From Comamonas testosteroni (GTDB lineage Bacteria > Pseudomonadota > Gammaproteobacteria > Burkholderiales > Burkholderiaceae_C), in contig NZ_CP129672.1 of the NCBI RefSeq assembly GCF_030505195.1, positions 3,134,501 to 3,198,500 of the forward strand: a stretch of 64,000 nt of DNA, read 5' to 3'. Under the pieces are notes generated by a model. It made no database searches and was not told the DNA's origin. It was given only the letters and a program-made list of their open reading frames with translations. Position numbers and translations under genes: made by a program. Positions 17,635 to 26,212 of this stretch are shown here, in pieces; position 1 is the first letter of the stretch; each line of letters begins with the position of its first letter.

Positions 17635-18960
17635 ATGCTCACCGAAGAACAACGCCTGTCCCTGCAGCGCGCCAAGCGGCTGCCGCTGATTTTGCTGCTG
17701 CTGGTGACGGCCGGCTTCATCGCCACGGCGCTGGCGGGCTCGCGCTGGGGGCTGCAGGGCCAGGCCGTGCCGCTGTGGCTGGTGTGTCTGCGGGCCATCT
17801 GCGAGGCCGCCATGGTGGGAGCGCTGGCCGACTGGTTTGCGGTCTCGGCGCTGTTTCGCCATATTCCGCTGCCGCTGGTGGGGCGGCACACGGCCATCAT
17901 CCCGCGCAACAAGGACCGCATAGGGCGCAACCTGGCCACTTTCGTGCGCGACAAGTTTCTCGATGCGCCTTCGCTGGTGGCGCTGATCGAGCGCAACAAC
18001 CCGGCCCAGGCGCTGGCCGACTGGCTGACGGCTGCCGCCAACAGCCAGCTGCTTGGCAGGCAGGTGGCGCGGCTGGCGCTGGCCGCGCTGGAGATGGTGC
18101 AGGACCAGCAGGTCGAGAAGTTTCTGACCCAGTCGCTCAAGGCCGTGATGCAGCATGTGGACCTGTCGCGTGCGGCCGCTTCGCTGCTGTCGGGGCTGAC
18201 GGCGGGCGGGCGTCACCAGGAGGTGCTCGACGATGTGCTGGCGCGCATCAGCCGCGTGCTGCGCCAGGAGCAGACGCATGTGATGATCGCGCAGACCATC
18301 GTGGTCTGGCTCAAGCGCGAGCATCCGATCAAGGAAAAAATGCTGCCCACGGACTGGCTCAGCGACAAGGGCGCCAGCGTGATTGCCGGCGCTCTCGACA
18401 GCCTGCTGCAGGACGTGGCCCAGAACCCCGGCCACCGTCTGCGCGAGGCTTTCGACAACTCCATACAGCGCCTGATCGACGGCCTGCAGCACGACCCGGC
18501 CTACGCCGAGCGTGTGGAAAAGCTGCGCAACTATCTGCTGCATGACGAGAAGCTGGCCGTCTACCTGCGCGAGCTATGGGCCGGCTGGCGTGCCCGGCTG
18601 GAGCGTGATCTGGCCGACGAAAACTCGGCCATGGCGCGGCGCGCTGCCGTGATGGGGCGCTGGCTGGGGCAGGCGCTGGCGCATGACGAGGCGCTGCGCA
18701 GCTCCATGAACGAGCGCCTCAAGCGCTGGGCGACGACGCTGGCCCCCGATGTCTCGCAGTTCATCGCCAGACATATTGCCGACACGGTGCAGCGCTGGGA
18801 TGCCGAGCAACTGGCCACGCTGATCGAGGCGCATATCGGCAAGGATCTTCAGTACATACGCATCAACGGCACGCTGGTGGGCGGCGCCATCGGTTTGCTG
18901 CTGTTTCTCATCTCGCATGCCGCGGCCCTGTGGCGCAGCCTGCTGGCCTGGCTGGGCTAA
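17635..18960 (+). CDS. DUF445 family inner-membrane protein (YjiN-like)
   Basis: 441 residues. An N-terminal hydrophobic hairpin (LPLILLLLVTAGFIATALAG and LRAICEAAMVGALADWFAV), a long soluble helical region (about 90-410) with charged and coiled-coil character, and a C-terminal membrane segment (GGAIGLLLFLISHAAAL). The GALADWFAV block near the second helix is typical of DUF445. Function is unknown. The start at 17635 was chosen because upstream codons do not resemble the family; the ribosome site is weak. Monocistronic as far as can be seen. Confidence 0.85.
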   Translation: MLTEEQRLSLQRAKRLPLILLLLVTAGFIATALAGSRWGLQGQAVPLWLVCLRAICEAAMVGALADWFAVSALFRHIPLPLVGRHTAIIPRNKDRIGRNLATFVRDKFLDAPSLVALIERNNPAQALADWLTAAANSQLLGRQVARLALAALEMVQDQQVEKFLTQSLKAVMQHVDLSRAAASLLSGLTAGGRHQEVLDDVLARISRVLRQEQTHVMIAQTIVVWLKREHPIKEKMLPTDWLSDKGASVIAGALDSLLQDVAQNPGHRLREAFDNSIQRLIDGLQHDPAYAERVEKLRNYLLHDEKLAVYLRELWAGWRARLERDLADENSAMARRAAVMGRWLGQALAHDEALRSSMNERLKRWATTLAPDVSQFIARHIADTVQRWDAEQLATLIEAHIGKDLQYIRINGTLVGGAIGLLLFLISHAAALWRSLLAWLG

Positions 18961-19045
18961 AGCCTGTTCACGACCAGGCCGCGCATGCCGCTGCCGGGCG
19001 ATGCTGGTTTGAGGTCTTGCCAAAGTACTTAACCGTAAAAATTCT

Positions 19046-19088
19046 TTGGAAGGCCTGTTGGTTACGTTTACAATGAGAATTATTCGCA
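19046..19088 (+). promoter_or_regulatory. Sigma-70 promoter with overlapping Fur box
   Basis: TTGGAA (19046-19051) is separated by 17 bp from TACAAT (19069-19074). Starting at the last base of the -10 is TGAGAATTATTCGCA (19074-19088), whose reverse complement TGCGAATAATTCTCA is the common proteobacterial Fur-box form in a 7-1-7 layout. Fur bound here would block RNA polymerase in iron-rich cells. Confidence 0.75.
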
Positions 19089-19321
19089 ACAAGAAGACCT
19101 TGCTGCAATCTTTGACTCAGCCAGGCATGCCCATTGAATGGCCGCATGCCGCCATGCCCAGCTGCATGGTGTAGCCAGGGGCGATCTCATGTGCAGATCG
19201 TGATTGCCTTCTTCATCACTCCAACAGCGCGAATGCTTCGCTGACCGGCACCTGCTGTCCGTGGCTCCGGCCATGGGGCGCAGCCTTGCCTGGTCGATGT
19301 GCCTCTTTTTCCAAACTCATC
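19089..19321 (+). other. Long untranslated leader of the TonB receptor gene
   Basis: About 230 bases separate the predicted transcription start (near 19081) from the receptor ATG. It contains a possible 15-codon upstream reading frame (19127-19174) and a small hairpin (cgatct/agatcg around 19183-19200). I recognise no known riboswitch. The rest shows nothing else I can name. Confidence 0.35.
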
Positions 19322-21343
19322 ATGCCAATTCATGCAGCCGCTGCTGCAGGCTTCGCCACGGCCTGCGTTTCTTCGTCTTCCCGTCCCTTGTCCACCGCCC
19401 GCCGGTCGCTGCGCCCCATGCTGGGCATGGCGCTGGCGGCTGCCGGCCTGTTGACTCACGGGCTGACGGCGGCTCAGGAGAAATCTCTGGAGACCGTGGT
19501 GGTGACGGCCTCGGGCTTCGAGCAGGAGATCAAGGATGCGCCCGCATCGATTTCGGTCATCACGCGCGAAGAGCTTGAAAAAGGCAGCTACAACAATCTG
19601 CACGATGCGCTGCGCGACGTGCCCGGCGTGAACCTGGTGCCTTCGGACAACAATTCCAACGACATCAGCCTGCGCGGCATGGGCGTGAACTACACGCTGA
19701 TCCTGGTGGACGGCAAGCGCACCAACACGCGCGAAACCCAGGCCAACGGCTCCACGGGAACCGACCAGAGCTGGGTGCCGCCCCTGGAGGCGATAGAGCG
19801 CATCGAGGTGGTGCGCGGCCCCATGTCCTCGCTCTACGGCTCGGACGCCATGGGCGGCGTGATCAACATCATCACGCGCAAGGTGGCCAAACAGTGGATG
19901 GGCTCCATCCGCACCGAGGCCACGCTGCAGGAGCGCTCGTCCTCGGGCAATATCTACCAGAGCAATTTCTATCTGTCCGGCCCCATACAGACCGATCTGC
20001 TGGGCCTGAGCATCTACGGCAACTACAACAGGCGCGGCGAGGACAACATCCTCAACGGCTACAACGACTACGACAACCGCGCACTCAACGTCAAGCTGGC
20101 GCTGACGCCCAACAAGGACCACGACATCATTGCCGAACTGGGCACGGGCAAGCAGCACTACACCTCGACACCGGGCAAGACGCTGGCTGCCACGGCTGCA
20201 CTCAGCGACCGAAAGTTCGAGCGCGACAACTTCTCGCTGCAGCACAAGGGACGCTGGGGCTGGGCGTCCTCTGACACCTATTTGCAGCAGGAGAAGACGC
20301 GCAATCTGTCGCGCGACATGACCATCAAGAACACGGTCTTCAACAGCAGCTGGGTGACGCCGCTGGGGGCCAGCCATCTGCTGACCACGGGCGTGGGCTA
20401 CAACGAGCAGGATCTGAAGGACACCACCACCAACACCTTGCCCAATGCCAGCCGCACCAGCATCAACCGCAGCCAGTGGGCCGTGTTTGCCGAGGACGAA
20501 TGGCGTCTGCTCAAGGACTTTGCACTGACCGGCGGCCTGCGCTACGACCATGACAGCCAGGCCGGCGGCCAGGTCAGCCCGCGCCTGTATGGCGTGTGGA
20601 ATCTGGCGGCGCAGTGGACGATCAAGGGCGGAGTCTCCACGGGCTTTCGCGCGCCGTCGCTGCGCCAGACCGTGGGTGACTGGGGTCAGAGCAGCCGTGG
20701 CGGCAATATCTACGGCAACCCCGATCTGAAGCCCGAAACCTCGCTGACCAAGGAAATCGGCGTGCTCTACGACAGCGGCGCGGGCACCACGGCAGGGCTG
20801 ACAGTGTTCGACAACGAGTTCGAGGACAAGATCACCCGCGTGGCCTGCCCCAGCTGCGGCCCGCTCAACAGCTCGGGCCGCGTGCCCACCACGAACATCA
20901 ATGTGGACAACGCCATCACGCGTGGCCTGGAGGCTTCGCTGGGCACCCAGCTGAGCCGGGCGCTGCGCCTGAAGACCAACTACACCTTCACCAAGTCCGA
21001 GCAAAAGAGCGGCGAGTTTGCCGGCCTGCCGCTGAATCAGCTGCCGCGCCATCTGTTCAATGTCTCGCTGGACTGGAGCCCGACGGCCCAGCTCAACGGC
21101 TGGCTCAAGGCGTCCTACCGCGGCAAGGAAAGCGCGCCCACGGGCGGGGCCTCCTCAGGCAGCTTCACCCAGAAGAGCTACACCATGCTGGATCTGGGCG
21201 GCTCCTACAAGCTCAACAAGACCGTCACGCTGTACGCGGGCATCTACAACCTGCTGGACAAGCAGGTCATCTATGACGGCGTCAATTACGACACCGTGCT
21301 CGACGGCCGCCGCTACTGGCTGGGCATGAACGTCAAGTTCTGA
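19322..21343 (+). CDS. TonB-dependent siderophore receptor (catecholate type, FepA/CirA/BfrA-like)
   Basis: 673 residues. An N-terminal signal region is followed by a plug domain (ETVVVTASGFEQEIKDAPASISVITREEL as TonB box and plug start, DVPGVNL, VEVVRGPMSSLYGSDAMGGVINIITRK) and a 22-strand barrel ending in aromatic Phe (YWLGMNVKF). Outer-membrane importer of ferric siderophore. The start at 19322 is the best in-frame ATG near the signal; an ATG 12 codons upstream is possible. A Fur-type promoter lies upstream, and a siderophore-binding protein gene follows after 81 bp. No permease or ATPase genes follow in the window. Confidence 0.9.
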   Translation: MPIHAAAAAGFATACVSSSSRPLSTARRSLRPMLGMALAAAGLLTHGLTAAQEKSLETVVVTASGFEQEIKDAPASISVITREELEKGSYNNLHDALRDVPGVNLVPSDNNSNDISLRGMGVNYTLILVDGKRTNTRETQANGSTGTDQSWVPPLEAIERIEVVRGPMSSLYGSDAMGGVINIITRKVAKQWMGSIRTEATLQERSSSGNIYQSNFYLSGPIQTDLLGLSIYGNYNRRGEDNILNGYNDYDNRALNVKLALTPNKDHDIIAELGTGKQHYTSTPGKTLAATAALSDRKFERDNFSLQHKGRWGWASSDTYLQQEKTRNLSRDMTIKNTVFNSSWVTPLGASHLLTTGVGYNEQDLKDTTTNTLPNASRTSINRSQWAVFAEDEWRLLKDFALTGGLRYDHDSQAGGQVSPRLYGVWNLAAQWTIKGGVSTGFRAPSLRQTVGDWGQSSRGGNIYGNPDLKPETSLTKEIGVLYDSGAGTTAGLTVFDNEFEDKITRVACPSCGPLNSSGRVPTTNINVDNAITRGLEASLGTQLSRALRLKTNYTFTKSEQKSGEFAGLPLNQLPRHLFNVSLDWSPTAQLNGWLKASYRGKESAPTGGASSGSFTQKSYTMLDLGGSYKLNKTVTLYAGIYNLLDKQVIYDGVNYDTVLDGRRYWLGMNVKF

Positions 21344-21424
21344 TCCTGGTCATCGCAGCCCGTTGCCGCAATGCGCGGCAAGGGCTGCCACTCCTTCTAC
21401 TGTTTCCGCTTTTCAAGGTACTTC

Positions 21425-22393
21425 ATGCAAGCACTGAACAGCCGTCGCGCCACCACCGTGGCCCTGCTGATGATGGCCGGCGCCGCCTGGGCGCAAACGC
21501 CGCAGGCCCTGTCGTCTGCGGCCCAGCCCGCCCGCATCCAGGTCGAGCATGCCCGGGGCGTGAGCGAGCTGCCCCTGGCTCCCCGGCGCGTGGTGGTGTA
21601 CGACCTGGCTTCGCTGGACACCATGCAGGCGCTCAAGCTGCCGGTGACGGGAGTGCCCAAGGTTCATTTCCCCGCCTATCTGGCCGGCTATGCCGATGCC
21701 CGCTACCAGGTGGCAGGCTCGCTGTTCGAGCCCGACTACGAGGCGCTGAGCCGCATCCGGCCTGATCTGATCGTGGTGGCCGGCCGCTCGGCCAGCAAGT
21801 ACGAAGCGCTGAGCCGGATCGCGCCCACGCTGGATCTGAGCACCTCGGGCAAGGACTTGCTCGGCGATATGCAGCGCAATGTGACCGCACTGGCCAGCCT
21901 CTGGGGCAAGCAGGTTGAGGGCGCGCAGCTCATGCAGCAGGTGCGCAGCGATGTGCAGGCCACCCGCGCTGCCGCAGCCAGGGCCGCACCGGGCCTGCTG
22001 GTGCTGGCCGTCAACAAGAACATGAGCGCGCAGACGCCGGGCTCGCGCTTCGGTCTGCTGCATGACGTGCTGGGCGTCAAGCCCGCCTTGCCTGCCGATC
22101 CGGCGCAGGCGCGCGGCATTGCGCTGAAGATGGAAGATATCGCCAGGATCGATCCAGAATGGCTGTTCGTGATCGACCGCAATGCGGGCACGGGCAGCAC
22201 CAGGGACAAGGACGGCCAGCCGGTCCTGCCGTCCCGGCTGCTGTTTGACAACGACATCATCCGGAGCACGCGAGCGGGCCGAAAGCAGCAGCTGGTGTTC
22301 GTCGATCCGCAGCTCTGGTATTTGCTGGGCAGCAGCGGCCCCCAGGCCATGCGGGCCAATGCGCAGCAGATCCGCGCCGCACTCGAGCGCTAG
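21425..22393 (+). CDS. Periplasmic ferric-siderophore-binding protein (FatB/YclQ-like)
   Basis: 322 residues: a signal peptide (TTVALLMMAGAAWAQ) and a class III helical-backbone binding fold. VVVYDLASLDTMQALKL and PDYEALSRIRPDLIVVAGRSASKYEALSRIAPTLDL are typical of FatB/CeuE-type petrobactin or catecholate binding proteins. It should hand the chelate taken up by the adjacent receptor to an ABC permease encoded elsewhere. It is probably cotranscribed with the receptor under the same Fur control. Confidence 0.88.
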   Translation: MQALNSRRATTVALLMMAGAAWAQTPQALSSAAQPARIQVEHARGVSELPLAPRRVVVYDLASLDTMQALKLPVTGVPKVHFPAYLAGYADARYQVAGSLFEPDYEALSRIRPDLIVVAGRSASKYEALSRIAPTLDLSTSGKDLLGDMQRNVTALASLWGKQVEGAQLMQQVRSDVQATRAAAARAAPGLLVLAVNKNMSAQTPGSRFGLLHDVLGVKPALPADPAQARGIALKMEDIARIDPEWLFVIDRNAGTGSTRDKDGQPVLPSRLLFDNDIIRSTRAGRKQQLVFVDPQLWYLLGSSGPQAMRANAQQIRAALER

Positions 22394-22436
22394 TCTCCGT
22401 GGGAAATCGTAAATTTAATAGCTGCCTTCGCCAATG

Positions 22437-22481
22437 AATAAAAGGTTTCAATGCATTTATACATTGAAACCCTTTATTTTC
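22437..22481. terminator. Bidirectional terminator between siderophore locus and the unknown gene
   Basis: A 10-bp perfect stem (ggtttcaatg 22444-22453 / cattgaaacc 22462-22471) is flanked by ataaaa on the left and tttatttt on the right. It separates convergent genes. The surrounding AT-rich stretch, 22417-22500, shares the tagctgcc / gctatca blocks of the window's AT-rich modules. Confidence 0.8.
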
Positions 22482-22506
22482 ATGTGATTAGTGCTATCAA
22501 AAAATA

Positions 22507-22938
22507 TCAGGCATTGGGCGCGGAAGGCTCGGGCGGCAGCAACTGCTTGCCGATCAGCTGCCAGGCCTTGGCGGCATCGGCCTGGCCGGCAAACAGATGG
22601 CAGCTGGCGGCAGTCATGGCGATACGGCCGTTCTCGGGCTCCAGGTCAAAGGCCAGCTCGCATTGCGCAGCAGCGTTGGCCCACATGACCAGCGCGTTCC
22701 TGTCCTCTTCCTTTTGCAAGGCGTGGGCCTCGGCCATCCAGGCCTGTGCCAGACGAAAGGCGGCTTCGGGCTCGCTCATATCGGCCTTGTGCGCCAGATA
22801 GAACTCCTTGCCGGCGGCCTGCCAGAACGCGCGGGCCTGCTCGAAGTCCTGGGTGGCAATATTCTGGGCCTGCTGCACCAGCGCGTTGCCGGCCTGCAGA
22901 TGGGTCTGATAGGTGGATGCGTCTTGATCTTGGGACAT
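22507..22938 (-). CDS. Hypothetical helical protein
   Basis: 143 residues, rich in Ala, Gln and Glu. No signal peptide or membrane segment. Two stretches of alternating helices (QDFEQARAFWQAAGKEFYLA and AAFRLAQAWMAEAHALQ) look like tetratricopeptide-type helical pairs, but I cannot assign it to a named family. Codon use matches its neighbours. The next gene on this strand ends 100 bp upstream of its start. Confidence 0.7.
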   Translation of the reverse strand: MSQDQDASTYQTHLQAGNALVQQAQNIATQDFEQARAFWQAAGKEFYLAHKADMSEPEAAFRLAQAWMAEAHALQKEEDRNALVMWANAAAQCELAFDLEPENGRIAMTAASCHLFAGQADAAKAWQLIGKQLLPPEPSAPNA

Positions 22939-23038
22939 GGTTCATATTGTCCTCATTGCCTGGCCTTGAGGAGCGCGACCGCGCGCATCTCCCCTGGACG
23001 GCCCCGGGACATTGCCGCCGCCTGCCAGCGGCTTGTCG

Positions 23039-23443
23039 CTAGTAGCGGAAGTCCAGCTGATGCGGGCCCTTGCCGATCTCTGCCGACTGGGTCTGGCTGC
23101 GGCCTTCGCTGGTGGTGGCCGTGATCTTGTAGCTGCCGGCGGGCAGCTGGATCAGGCAGACCGGGCCGTTGGCCGTGAAGCGGCTGATGTCCTTGGCGGA
23201 GCTGACCTCGACCGCCACATTGGCCAGGTAGGCGCCTTCCTTTTGCGCAAACAGCAGCGACAGCGGGTAGTCCTTCATCGCGGCGCGCATGAGCGTGGAT
23301 TCGTTCTCGCCTATGCCGCCGCAGCTGTAGCGCAGGGCGCCAGCCTGCTGCATATCGGGAATCCGGCCCTGAGCCGTAGCGGGCAGGCCAAGAGCTGCAT
23401 GGGCGGCCAAGGCCAGGCAGGCCGCATGTCTCAAGCAATGCAT
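23039..23443 (-). CDS. Secreted protein with a carboxypeptidase-regulatory-like beta-sandwich
   Basis: 134 residues with a signal peptide (MHCLRHAACLALAAHAALG...ATAQ). The mature part reads RYSCGGIGENESTLMRAAMKDYPLSLLFAQ, then ANVAVEVSSAKD, and ends with LPAGSYKITATTSEG, a pattern of small secreted beta-sandwich proteins found widely in Comamonadaceae. Two cysteines could form a disulphide. Function unknown. AAGGAAAC precedes the start. It lies downstream of the sensor kinase on the same strand with a 60 bp gap and might be cotranscribed. Confidence 0.7.
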   Translation of the reverse strand: MHCLRHAACLALAAHAALGLPATAQGRIPDMQQAGALRYSCGGIGENESTLMRAAMKDYPLSLLFAQKEGAYLANVAVEVSSAKDISRFTANGPVCLIQLPAGSYKITATTSEGRSQTQSAEIGKGPHQLDFRY

Positions 23444-23503
23444 GGTGTTTCCTTTCGGCGATGCACGGGCGGCCATCTTGCGGCCCGGACGCGCCGCTGC
23501 GTG

Positions 23504-24964
23504 TCATCCCCGCGCGCTGCTGCTTGTGGGCATCCCCGGCATTGACGCCTGGTTGCCTGCGGAAACAGGGGCCTGGGCTGATGGGTCCTGGTCCGCAGGC
23601 AGGCTCAGCCCGATGCTGGTGACGGTTTGTTCGGAGTGCGCAAACGCCTGTCCGCCATGCATGCGTGCAATGGCGGCCACGATGGACAGGCCCAGGCCGT
23701 GGTTGCGATCGGCCTGGCTGCGGGCAGCGTCCGAGCGGTAGAAACGGTCAAACAGTCTGGGCAGGTGCTCGGGCGCAATGGCCTGACCCTGGTTCTGCAC
23801 CGCCAGCGTGACCTGGCCGGCCTGCGGCGTGCTGATCTGTATCTCTATGCAGCTGCCCGGCGTGGCATAGCGGGTGGCATTGCCCAGCAGATTGGACAGT
23901 GCCCGGCGCAGCAATCGCGCATCGACCTGGGCCTGTGCATCGCCCTGCACCCGCACCTGCAGACCGGCCTCCTGCAGCGCGGCTTCGTGGTAGTCCACCA
24001 CTTCGTCCGCGAGGCTGGCCAGGCTGGCCACCTGAATGCGGTGCGCGCTCTCGCCGCGATCGGCGTGAGAGAGAAAAAGCATGTCCGCCACGATGCCGGC
24101 CATGCGCTGCAGATCCTCCAGATTGGAGGCCAGGATGTCGCGCAGTTCGCCCGCATCGCGGGGCTTGCGCAGCGCCAGCTCGCAGCTGCTGATGAGCGTG
24201 GTCAGCGGAGTGTTGAGCTCATGGGCCACATCGGCGTTGAAGGCCTCCATCTGGCGGTAGGCCACGGCCAGCCGCTCCAGCAGCGCGTTGAACTGGGCAA
24301 TCAGCGGGCGCAGCTCCTGGGGCTGGTTGCTGTCGTCAAGTCTGGTCTGCCAGTCGCGGCTCAGATCCTTGGCGCCCAGCTGCCGGGTCTGCTCCACCAG
24401 CGAATGCAGAGGTGCCAGCCCGCGCCTCACCAGCCAGGCGCTGAACAGCGACACCAGCAGCGCACCGCTGACGGCAGCAAGGCCCAGAATCCAGGCCAGC
24501 TGGCGCAGCAGGGCATCGTCGGGGCGGCGGTCCAGCATCAGCAGCACCTGCACGCGCTGCTGCTCCTGCTGATCCACATGGGCTGGCAGCACGACGCTGA
24601 AGCTGCGCCGGGCGCTGTGAAGATCGTCGAGGGGCTGGTGCAGTTTCTCGAACAGCAGCGCGCCGCTGGCATAGCTGACGCGGATCGACATATCCTCGTG
24701 GCCCGTGAGAAAGTCGGACAGCATGTGCTGCATGCTGGACGCGGAGCGGTTGGCACGCGCTTGTTGCAGCAGATGCGTCACCGTGACCTGCTTTTGCTCC
24801 AGGCTTTCCTGCTGGCGCTGGGCCAGGGCCAGCCAGCTGCCCCAGTACACGGCCACACAGACCAGGCCCAGGCCCAGCATGGTCTGCAGGGCCAGCGAGC
24901 GCGACAGCCGCCGGCTCAGGTTCGGGATCTGAGGAGTGCTTGGAGAGGAGTGATCAGCGGTCAT
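23504..24964 (-). CDS. Heavy-metal sensor histidine kinase (CusS/CzcS family)
   Basis: 486 residues. A first membrane segment near 27-47 and a second near 155-178 bracket a periplasmic sensor loop. HAMP follows, then the His box FNADVAHELNTPLTTL (phospho-His near 250), an N box (LLGNATRYA) and G boxes (HGLGLSIVAAI). It should phosphorylate the response regulator encoded 411 bp upstream on the same strand. Unusually, a gene on the opposite strand lies between the two. The partner operon czcCBA is divergent from the regulator. Confidence 0.9.
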   Translation of the reverse strand: MTADHSSPSTPQIPNLSRRLSRSLALQTMLGLGLVCVAVYWGSWLALAQRQQESLEQKQVTVTHLLQQARANRSASSMQHMLSDFLTGHEDMSIRVSYASGALLFEKLHQPLDDLHSARRSFSVVLPAHVDQQEQQRVQVLLMLDRRPDDALLRQLAWILGLAAVSGALLVSLFSAWLVRRGLAPLHSLVEQTRQLGAKDLSRDWQTRLDDSNQPQELRPLIAQFNALLERLAVAYRQMEAFNADVAHELNTPLTTLISSCELALRKPRDAGELRDILASNLEDLQRMAGIVADMLFLSHADRGESAHRIQVASLASLADEVVDYHEAALQEAGLQVRVQGDAQAQVDARLLRRALSNLLGNATRYATPGSCIEIQISTPQAGQVTLAVQNQGQAIAPEHLPRLFDRFYRSDAARSQADRNHGLGLSIVAAIARMHGGQAFAHSEQTVTSIGLSLPADQDPSAQAPVSAGNQASMPGMPTSSSARG

Positions 24965-25023
24965 GAGTGGCTGCTATGCTGGACGATTCATCGTTTGCGG
25001 TTTGCTGGGAAAAGGAACGGACC

Positions 25024-25365
25024 ATGAGTCTTGATAACGCCATCATGAACAACTACGCCTTCTTGCTGGAGATGTACGAGGACAGCTATTTCCCCGAAGA
25101 ACTGGTGCGCAAGGGCGAGGATATTCTGAGAGAACTGTGTCTGCAGATCGAGCAGCAAACGCCGCAGAATCTGGAGCAGCTGTATCGCTTGAGCCACGCT
25201 GCGACCGAGCGTTTCAACGATCTGCAGCAGGAGTTCGAAGAGCAGGGCAGCGAGATAGAAACGGCGGCACGTGAATGCATTGCGGCTGACTTCGAGGCCA
25301 TTGCCAAGGCTTATGGTTTTGAAGAAGCGGATCTGGAGGAGCTGATCGCTCTACGCGAATGGTAG
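25024..25365 (+). CDS. DUF5713 family protein
   Basis: 113 residues. Recognisable by NNYAFLLEMYEDSYFPEELV, the helix LEQLYRLSHAATERFN, and EIETAARECIAADF...AYGFEEADLEELIALREW. Small acidic helical protein, no signal, function unknown. It lies between the response regulator and its sensor kinase but on the opposite strand, with only 10 bp to the regulator stop and 59 bp to the kinase start. The start at 25024 follows AAAGGAACGG. Confidence 0.85.
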   Translation: MSLDNAIMNNYAFLLEMYEDSYFPEELVRKGEDILRELCLQIEQQTPQNLEQLYRLSHAATERFNDLQQEFEEQGSEIETAARECIAADFEAIAKAYGFEEADLEELIALREW

Positions 25366-25375
25366 GCGCCGGCTA

Positions 25376-26065
25376 TCAGGCATCAAGGCGAAGCTCCAGC
25401 ACATAGCCCATGCCGCGCACTGTGTGCAGCAGGGGCAGCTCGAACGGCGCGTCGAGCTTGAGGCGCAGGCGGCGCACAGCGACCTCGACGACATTGGTTT
25501 CGCTGTCGAAGTTCATGTCCCAGACCTGGGAGGCCAGCTCGGTGCGCGACAGCACTTCGCCCTGGCGCCGCAGCAGCAGACTCAGCAGATTGAATTCCTT
25601 GGCCGTCAGGTCCAGCCGCTGGCCCGCACGCGTGGCGCGGCGACGCAGCAGATCCAGCTCCAGATCGGCCATGCGCAGCACCGTGGCTTCGGGCGTGGCC
25701 TGAGCCTGCGGGCCGCGGCGCAGCAGTGCATGAATGCGGGCCACCAGCTCTGAAAACGCAAAAGGCTTGACCAGATAGTCATCGGCCCCGGCCTGCAGGC
25801 CTTTGACGCGGTCTTCCACCTGGGCGCGGGCCGTGAGCATGAGCACTGGCGTCTGGCGGGATTGGCGCAGAGCCGCCAGCACGGCCAGGCCGTCTATGCC
25901 GGGCAGCATGCCGTCCAGGATGATGAGATCGCAGGGTTGCTCGGTGGCCAGATGCAGGCCGTCAATGCCGTTGTGCGCGGTATCGACCACAAAGCCTTCC
26001 TCGCCCAGGCCTTTTTGCAGGTACTCGGCAAGTTTGGTTTCGTCCTCGATGACTAGAAGCTTCAT
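25376..26065 (-). CDS. OmpR-type response regulator for heavy metals (CusR/CopR/CzcR family)
   Basis: 229 residues. A receiver domain with phospho-Asp51 ([10 protein letters not shown]) and Lys100 (YLVKPF) is followed by a winged-helix DNA-binding domain ([15 protein letters not shown]...[15 protein letters not shown]). The start at 26065 begins MKLLVIEDE, standard for the family. The gene is divergent from czcCBA and a palindrome matching the CusR box lies between them, so it probably activates the efflux genes and itself. The cognate kinase gene follows downstream beyond an opposite-strand gene. Confidence 0.92.
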   Translation of the reverse strand: MKLLVIEDETKLAEYLQKGLGEEGFVVDTAHNGIDGLHLATEQPCDLIILDGMLPGIDGLAVLAALRQSRQTPVLMLTARAQVEDRVKGLQAGADDYLVKPFAFSELVARIHALLRRGPQAQATPEATVLRMADLELDLLRRRATRAGQRLDLTAKEFNLLSLLLRRQGEVLSRTELASQVWDMNFDSETNVVEVAVRRLRLKLDAPFELPLLHTVRGMGYVLELRLDA

Positions 26066-26096
26066 GCGCAGATTGTCGAGCAAGTCGGCCGCTGGC

Positions 26097-26120
26097 GAAG
26101 ATGACAAATTTGTCATCTTC
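26097..26120. promoter_or_regulatory. 24-bp perfect palindrome, CusR/CopR-type box
   Basis: gaagatgacaaa and its exact reverse complement form an uninterrupted palindrome. The core ATGACAA-AT-TTGTCAT (26101-26116) matches the E. coli CusR box (ATGACAANNTTGTCAT). It lies between the response regulator gene and czcC. Confidence 0.8.
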
Positions 26121-26212
26121 AGGTCAGAACCCTGTGGGGGCCGCCACGCTAGATTTGCCCCGCCTGTACAGGAGTGCCAACCCAGGGGCTGGCATGCAGG
26201 CGGAGCATCACC

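Noticed and set aside
19089..19321. A cobalamin riboswitch in the receptor leader
   Set aside because: I could not find the conserved cobalamin-box core, and the Fur box and siderophore-binding partner point to iron instead.
19080..21052. A 621-codon minus-strand frame opposite the TonB receptor
   Set aside because: The plus-strand frame has complete plug and barrel signatures; the minus one has none.
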